Source: UBA3537 sp964219345 (GTDB lineage: Bacteria; Bacteroidota; Bacteroidia; Flavobacteriales; Flavobacteriaceae). Taken from it: a stretch of 37,031 nucleotides of DNA. The stretch is taken from NCBI GenBank assembly GCA_964219345.1, contig CAXPPN010000040.1, positions 1 to 37,031 of the forward strand, in the 5' to 3' direction. Made by a program: the position numbers and the translations under genes. The notes below the pieces were generated by a model, which was given only the letters and a program-made list of their open reading frames with translations, was not told where the DNA came from and searched no databases. Positions 34,314 through 37,031 of this stretch are shown here, one piece after another (within the stretch, counting starts at the first letter, position 1; every line of letters starts with the position of its first letter).

Positions 34314-34518
34314 AAATATCTAGTGAAAAATAGACCAAAGCATAATTCGGTTTCTAGAAGATTTGGGTAGATGGAGATTTAAAGCAACGACAAAAACTGC
34401 AAAATTTAGTCTTTCCATCCGGATTGGGTTACGACAAGTCAAATGACCGAGTTCGAACCCCAAAAGTGAATGCAATTTTTGGCTCAATTCCGATTTTATC
34501 GAAGGAAATTTCAAACAC

Positions 34519-34555
34519 AAAAAAAGGAGAACCAATTACTGTGAATCAATTCTCC
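34519..34555 (-). terminator. Terminator-like hairpin inside the recombinase remnant
   Basis: Minus strand: GGAGAA, 18-nt loop, TTCTCC followed by seven T. It could end transcription of the Cys-rich one-TM gene, whose stop is at 34709. Its position relative to the 23-bp repeat matches the hairpin at 35194-35226. Confidence 0.4.
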
Positions 34556-34561
34556 GATTTA

Positions 34562-34584
34562 GTGACCCAAACTTATGAAAGTTC
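34562..34584 (+). repeat. 23-bp direct repeat, copy 1
   Basis: Exact match to 35227-35249 (begins GTGACCCAAACTTATG). It lies in the last codons of the recombinase remnant (VTQTYESS). Both copies follow an A-run plus hairpin. It resembles a duplicated attachment-type site. Confidence 0.6.
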
Positions 34585-34647
34585 GAGCTTTTTGGAGGAT
34601 TTGAATACGTTAACAATTAAAACCAGCTAAAAATAATCTATAAATTC

Positions 34648-34714
34648 AAAGTCCCATAGCCTTTGTATAGTTTTATTATCTATATAGTCGACTTTTTTAT
34701 ACACGTTGTTAGGT
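34648..34714. repeat. Imperfect nested hairpin ending in GTTAGGT (attC-like appearance)
   Basis: AAAGTC (34648-34653) pairs with GACTTT (34690-34695), and TATAG (34666-34670) with CTATA (34680-34684) inside it. The next bases read TTTATACACGTTGTTAGGT; GTTAGGT fits the integron core GTTRRRY and overlaps the stop of the neighbouring gene. The matching RYYYAAC end was not found, so this is only a resemblance. Confidence 0.2.
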
Positions 34715-35113
34715 AACGTTTTTATTTATTTTTTCATTAAATTTTTTATTTTCAGCTAATATTTTTTCCTGCTGTTTTCCTCTAATATAAAATGAAATTC
34801 CACCAAAAGTTACTATTAGTCCAAATAATAAAGAAATGAATACTAAAAGTAATATTCCTGCAATAGTCAGAAAAATTCCATAATTCATATTCTTTTTTGG
34901 GTTTAAAGATCCTTTTTGAGATCGAGCATTTCCAGCTGCATCAAGTTTCATTTTTAGCTTTCTTTCAGCCTCTTTTTCGTCTTTCAAAAAGTCTTTACAA
35001 CTATTTTCAAATTGAGGTTTTTCATTCGTTAAAGAACAAACTAATCCAGTTTTAAAGTCAAGGTGTCTGTTTTGACAAATTTTGCAAAATTCAAGACATT
35101 CATTTAAAGTCAT
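34709..35113 (-). CDS. Small Cys-rich single-TM protein of unknown function
   Basis: 134 residues. The N-terminal part has Cys at 6, 10, 13, 26 and 39 (CLEFCKICQNR ... GLVCSLTNEKPQFENSCKDF), a likely zinc-ribbon-like motif of a type I have seen in other Bacteroidota hypothetical proteins. A charged linker (about 44-75) leads to one long hydrophobic stretch at about 78-108, then a short charged tail. Cys residues preceding a membrane segment suggest a cytoplasmic metal-binding head on an inner-membrane anchor. The gene lies between the two copies of the 23-bp repeat, so it may be cargo of a small mobile unit. Confidence 0.65.
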   Translation of the reverse strand: MTLNECLEFCKICQNRHLDFKTGLVCSLTNEKPQFENSCKDFLKDEKEAERKLKMKLDAAGNARSQKGSLNPKKNMNYGIFLTIAGILLLVFISLLFGLIVTFGGISFYIRGKQQEKILAENKKFNEKINKNVT

Positions 35114-35193
35114 AATTAAGGTCTTGTATCGAGTTTTAGAGTAATAATCACCCTAAGGTATAATAAAAAAGTGAATAGGTGCACGTATAAAAC

Positions 35194-35226
35194 AAAAAAA
35201 GGAACTACATTTCTGTAATTCCCTTT
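35194..35226 (-). terminator. Terminator of the three-gene accessory operon
   Basis: Minus strand: AAAGGGAA-TTACA-GAAA-TGTAG-TTCC followed by seven T; 70 nt after the last stop (35296). Confidence 0.72.
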
Positions 35227-35249
35227 GTGACCCAAACTTATGAAAGTTC
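35227..35249 (+). repeat. 23-bp direct repeat, copy 2
   Basis: Exact match to 34562-34584. Flanks also resemble each other: A-run and hairpin before, CTTTTTG-like sequence after. In frame it again reads VTQTYESS, so it may be a second relic of a recombinase 3' end or an attachment site. Confidence 0.6.
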
Positions 35250-35295
35250 AAACTTTTTGAGTGGAATTAATGATATTAATCAAATAAGGTTTCTA

Positions 35296-35766
35296 CTAAG
35301 AACAACCAGACCAAGTATCTCGATCATCCATACACCTATTACATCTTATTTCATAACGTAATGGATTGTTTATTGTTTCGTAACCACCTGGGCCTAAATT
35401 TTCTTCAAGATCATCCCACCAATTGAACCATTTAGTAGCTGCTTTTATATCTCCTTTCCGATTAGCGTGCATATCGACACATTTAACCATTTCACCATTA
35501 TGTTCAAATGGTTTAACTGATAGCTCTATTGAAACATCAAATTTATCTTCAAACGTTTTGTTTAATTTTTCAATATTTTCACTTGCATAGATCATAAGGT
35601 CCTTGACAGTATATTTTCTGTAATTGTCAGGCTTCATCTTAACAAAATTATGTGGACTGCCCTGAGTGTAATGTGAGCATTCATTATCCCACACATCCTT
35701 ATCTGCTCCACAATATTGGCAAAAAGTTTCGCCTCGTGAGGTTTTAAAACGGTGTTTCCTAGGCAT
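35296..35766 (-). CDS. Unknown protein with N- and C-terminal CxxC motifs
   Basis: 156 residues, soluble. CQYC (16-19) with Cys30 (NECSHY), and near the C-terminus CNRC (about 141-144) plus Cys155; probably two zinc ribbons or one joint metal site. The middle is mixed alpha/beta with conserved-looking aromatic residues (WFNWWDDLEENLGPGGYE, about 117-134). No enzyme motif was recognised. The ATG at 35766 lies 8 nt inside the upstream gene, so the three genes 36649-35296 are probably translated from one message. Last gene before the terminator. Confidence 0.65.
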   Translation of the reverse strand: MPRKHRFKTSRGETFCQYCGADKDVWDNECSHYTQGSPHNFVKMKPDNYRKYTVKDLMIYASENIEKLNKTFEDKFDVSIELSVKPFEHNGEMVKCVDMHANRKGDIKAATKWFNWWDDLEENLGPGGYETINNPLRYEIRCNRCMDDRDTWSGCS

Positions 35767-36217
35767 GTATTAAGTCTTTTATATCCTCCAAATTGGAGTT
35801 TTCATTAATATTATCTTTTTCAGAATCAAGTCGTAAAACAACAAAATAATTTTCACCTAACCACTGTAAAACATCATCAGGACTATTAAATTTTTTATAT
35901 TGATTTAAAAGTGTATAAGCCATTGAATTTACACCACCTCCAACGTGTTCTCTGTGAAATTTATAATTCTTTAATTCTCTAGCAATATGATAAGTTTTAT
36001 TATGAGATTGACCAATGAAACTCAGTCCTTTTTCTTTGGCTACAAGTTCACTTTGCTTACTTACCATTGGAAAGGCATTGTGATGGATATCACGAATAAT
36101 TCTTCCAATAAGACCTCGAGTATTTGAAGTATTTTTACCTTTAAGTTGTTTGATAGCACCATAGATAACTTTAGCACCATCCAATGCATTAGAACCTAAC
36201 TTTGTAGGATTATGCAT
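35759..36217 (-). CDS. Unknown protein with a HREH motif
   Basis: 152 residues from the ATG at 36217 (MHNPTKLGS); a TTG three codons upstream is less likely. Soluble, basic N-terminal half (AIKQLKGKNTSNTRGLIGR), then YHIARELKNYKFHREHVGGG (about 78-97). The H-R-E-H-V cluster recalls, in a general way, metal-binding nuclease motifs, but there is no full HNH pattern and I would not assign an activity. The C-terminus is acidic (DSEKDNINENSNLEDIKD). Middle gene of the operon: 12 nt after the first gene and overlapping the third by 8 nt. Confidence 0.6.
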   Translation of the reverse strand: MHNPTKLGSNALDGAKVIYGAIKQLKGKNTSNTRGLIGRIIRDIHHNAFPMVSKQSELVAKEKGLSFIGQSHNKTYHIARELKNYKFHREHVGGGVNSMAYTLLNQYKKFNSPDDVLQWLGENYFVVLRLDSEKDNINENSNLEDIKDLIHA

Positions 36218-36229
36218 AGAATTCAATTT

Positions 36230-36649
36230 TTAAAAGACTGTTTTTCCTGATAATTCAGAAACGTCGTCAATTTCTGAACAATTATTGCGTTCAGCCCATT
36301 GATTGGCTTTAGTTAATGATAATTTATTAAAATAATCTCCTATAGGAAAATAATATTTGTGTCCATCATAATCCTTAACGGCAATTTGAACTGCTATACC
36401 GAGTTCTTTCCAAAAATATTTTTCCATGTTTCTAACAACTTTACTACCAGTCAATGATATTTCTTCGTTACTAAATTGTTTTCTAGCTTCTTTGATAGTC
36501 AGTGAGGTGTCTAATGATTTAACATTTACTGTCTTTCCTCGATCTTCATCTTCAATAAAGGCTAAAAACAGGAATTTATATTTTTTTGAAAATTCTTTTT
36601 GAAGTGTTTTTAATAGTTTACGCCCATTTACAGTAAGTTCTTTTCCCAT
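36230..36649 (-). CDS. Unknown protein, first gene of the accessory operon
   Basis: 139 residues, soluble. It begins MGKELTVNGRKLLKTLQKEF and continues with a pattern of short beta strands and helices (FLFLAFIEDEDRG, SLTIKEARKQF, GIAVQIAVKDYDG). From memory, similar proteins (N-terminal NGRKxxKTLQKEF followed by a hydrophobic strand) occur scattered in Bacteroidota accessory DNA without known function. No signal peptide or membrane segment. The upstream gap 36650-36962 is AT-rich with no clear gene. Confidence 0.6.
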   Translation of the reverse strand: MGKELTVNGRKLLKTLQKEFSKKYKFLFLAFIEDEDRGKTVNVKSLDTSLTIKEARKQFSNEEISLTGSKVVRNMEKYFWKELGIAVQIAVKDYDGHKYYFPIGDYFNKLSLTKANQWAERNNCSEIDDVSELSGKTVF

Positions 36650-36962
36650 GTTTTTTTAAATTTTTATACCGAATAAAATCGAATTTAAATAATAAATTTT
36701 AAAAATATGATACATAATTGATACAAAAATCAATAAAAGAAATTACAGCTTCAATGAAAATAAAACCCAAAACTATTTAGACTGAGGGTTAGACTTTACA
36801 CCCAATTGAATTATTAAAGAAAAAACTGCTAAAATTAGTTAATATCTTTGTTTTTTAAAAGAGAACTCTTTTTGTAAAGATTTTGCCTTTGGGTCCAACG
36901 ATGACTCAAGTCTATATGTTTTTATTATATTTAGTTATTATAAACATCAAAATAACTTCACT
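36650..36962. other. Intergenic region without a recognised gene
   Basis: About 310 nt, very AT-rich. A TATCTTTG box (36843-36850) and a weaker TATATTTA (36926-36933) could serve the lipoprotein gene at 36963. A small palindrome AAAAGAG-AA-CTCTTTT lies at 36857-36872, flanked by T runs; it may be a weak terminator or chance. No ORF of note. Confidence 0.5.
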
Positions 36963-37031
36963 ATGAGATATATATATTATTTTTTTACTGGATTAGTTTT
37001 TCTTTCCTGTAATAATGAACCAACAGGGGGT
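36963..37031 (+). CDS. Lipoprotein, N-terminal fragment (partial)
   Basis: ATG at 36963, open to the window end. Visible start MRYIYYFFTGLVFLSCNNEP has a lipoprotein signal peptide with lipobox FLSC (Cys16). Nothing can be said of its function. Confidence 0.6.
   Translation, partial: MRYIYYFFTGLVFLSCNNEPTGG

Larger units (their letters stand above)
34358..34630 (+). pseudogene. 3' remnant of a serine site-specific recombinase
   Basis: An open frame from just after a stop at 34355-34357 to TAA at 34628-34630. It reads IWVDGDLKQRQKLQNLVFPSG (shortened here), then YDKSNDRVRTPKVNAIFGSIP and KKGEPITVN. From memory this is the C-terminal end of large serine recombinases common in Flavobacteriia (LQxLVFPxGLxYDKxNDxxRTxxVNxxF). 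The catalytic N-terminal domain is absent: about 44 nt of unrelated sequence separates it from the GH53 stop. It is therefore a decayed mobile-element relic. No other gene was seen in 34314-34708. Confidence 0.65.

Noticed and set aside
34436..34470. GTTCGAACCCC sequence resembling a tRNA T-arm in the recombinase remnant
   Set aside because: It encodes the conserved DRVRTPKVN part of the recombinase, and no cloverleaf could be built around it on either strand.
34320..34535. 71-residue minus-strand ORF opposite the recombinase remnant
   Set aside because: It is antisense to the better-supported recombinase frame and has no recognisable features.
34575..34600. TTCGAGC and TTCAAAC loops within the 23-bp repeat context, resembling a tRNA T-loop
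   Set aside because: The flanking stem is only A/T pairs with wobbles and no anticodon or D arm is present. A tRNA-derived attachment site is possible but not supported enough to annotate.
36218..36226. TTG start at 36226 for the middle gene of the accessory operon
   Set aside because: An ATG in the same frame follows three codons later; nothing favours the TTG.
1..37031. CRISPR arrays, rRNA or complete tRNA genes, intact insertion sequences
   Set aside because: None was seen on reading both strands; repeats present are protein-coding or the short direct repeats listed.

Overview
The window looks like a chromosomal segment of a marine-type member of the Flavobacteriaceae (Bacteroidota). The DNA is AT-rich. 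Promoters look like the Bacteroidota type (TAnnTTTG -7 boxes, no clear Shine-Dalgarno sites). Secreted proteins carry type IX secretion (T9SS) C-terminal sorting domains, surface lipoproteins have flavobacterial lipoboxes, and there is a complete SusC/SusD/SusE system.

Layout. (1) 1-2139: the 3' end of one T9SS cargo gene and a complete second one. (2) 2225-9569: housekeeping block with a LuxE-family acyl-protein synthetase, tyrS, an SDR epimerase, a DUF4296 lipoprotein, pyrC, a polyprenol-phosphate mannosyltransferase-type GT2, a DUF4271 membrane protein and hemD. (3) 9663-11693: an unknown lipoprotein, a CaCA-type Na+/Ca2+ exchanger and a 49-residue small ORF. (4) 11748-34313: a large alpha-glucan (starch/glycogen/maltodextrin) utilisation locus. 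On the minus strand it runs susC-susD-susE, then a terminator-like hairpin, then a T9SS-secreted GH13. On the plus strand it runs lacI, then a tight operon of MFS transporter, beta-phosphoglucomutase, GH65 phosphorylase, GH13 lipoprotein, esterase, GH31, second GH13 lipoprotein and GH53. (5) 34314-36650: accessory DNA with a serine-recombinase 3' remnant, a 23-bp direct repeat, a Cys-rich one-TM protein and a three-gene operon of unknown function. (6) 36963-end: start of another lipoprotein gene.

How the locus probably works: the T9SS amylase and surface lipoproteins cut alpha-glucan outside the cell. SusC/D/E bind and import the oligosaccharides. Periplasmic GH13/GH31 trim them. The MFS carrier moves maltose or short dextrins into the cytoplasm. 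The GH65 enzyme phosphorolyses maltose to glucose and beta-glucose-1-phosphate, and PgmB makes glucose-6-phosphate. A LacI-type regulator sits between the two arms. A 22-nt sequence (21/22 identical) occurs immediately downstream of the predicted -7 boxes of both arms, which makes it the best operator candidate in the window.

The most unusual points are a SusE-like carbohydrate-binding domain inserted inside SusD, the shared 22-nt element, a 14-codon upstream ORF overlapping the lacI start, a GH53 endo-beta-1,4-galactanase at the end of an alpha-glucan operon, and the uncharacterised three-gene operon in the accessory tail.
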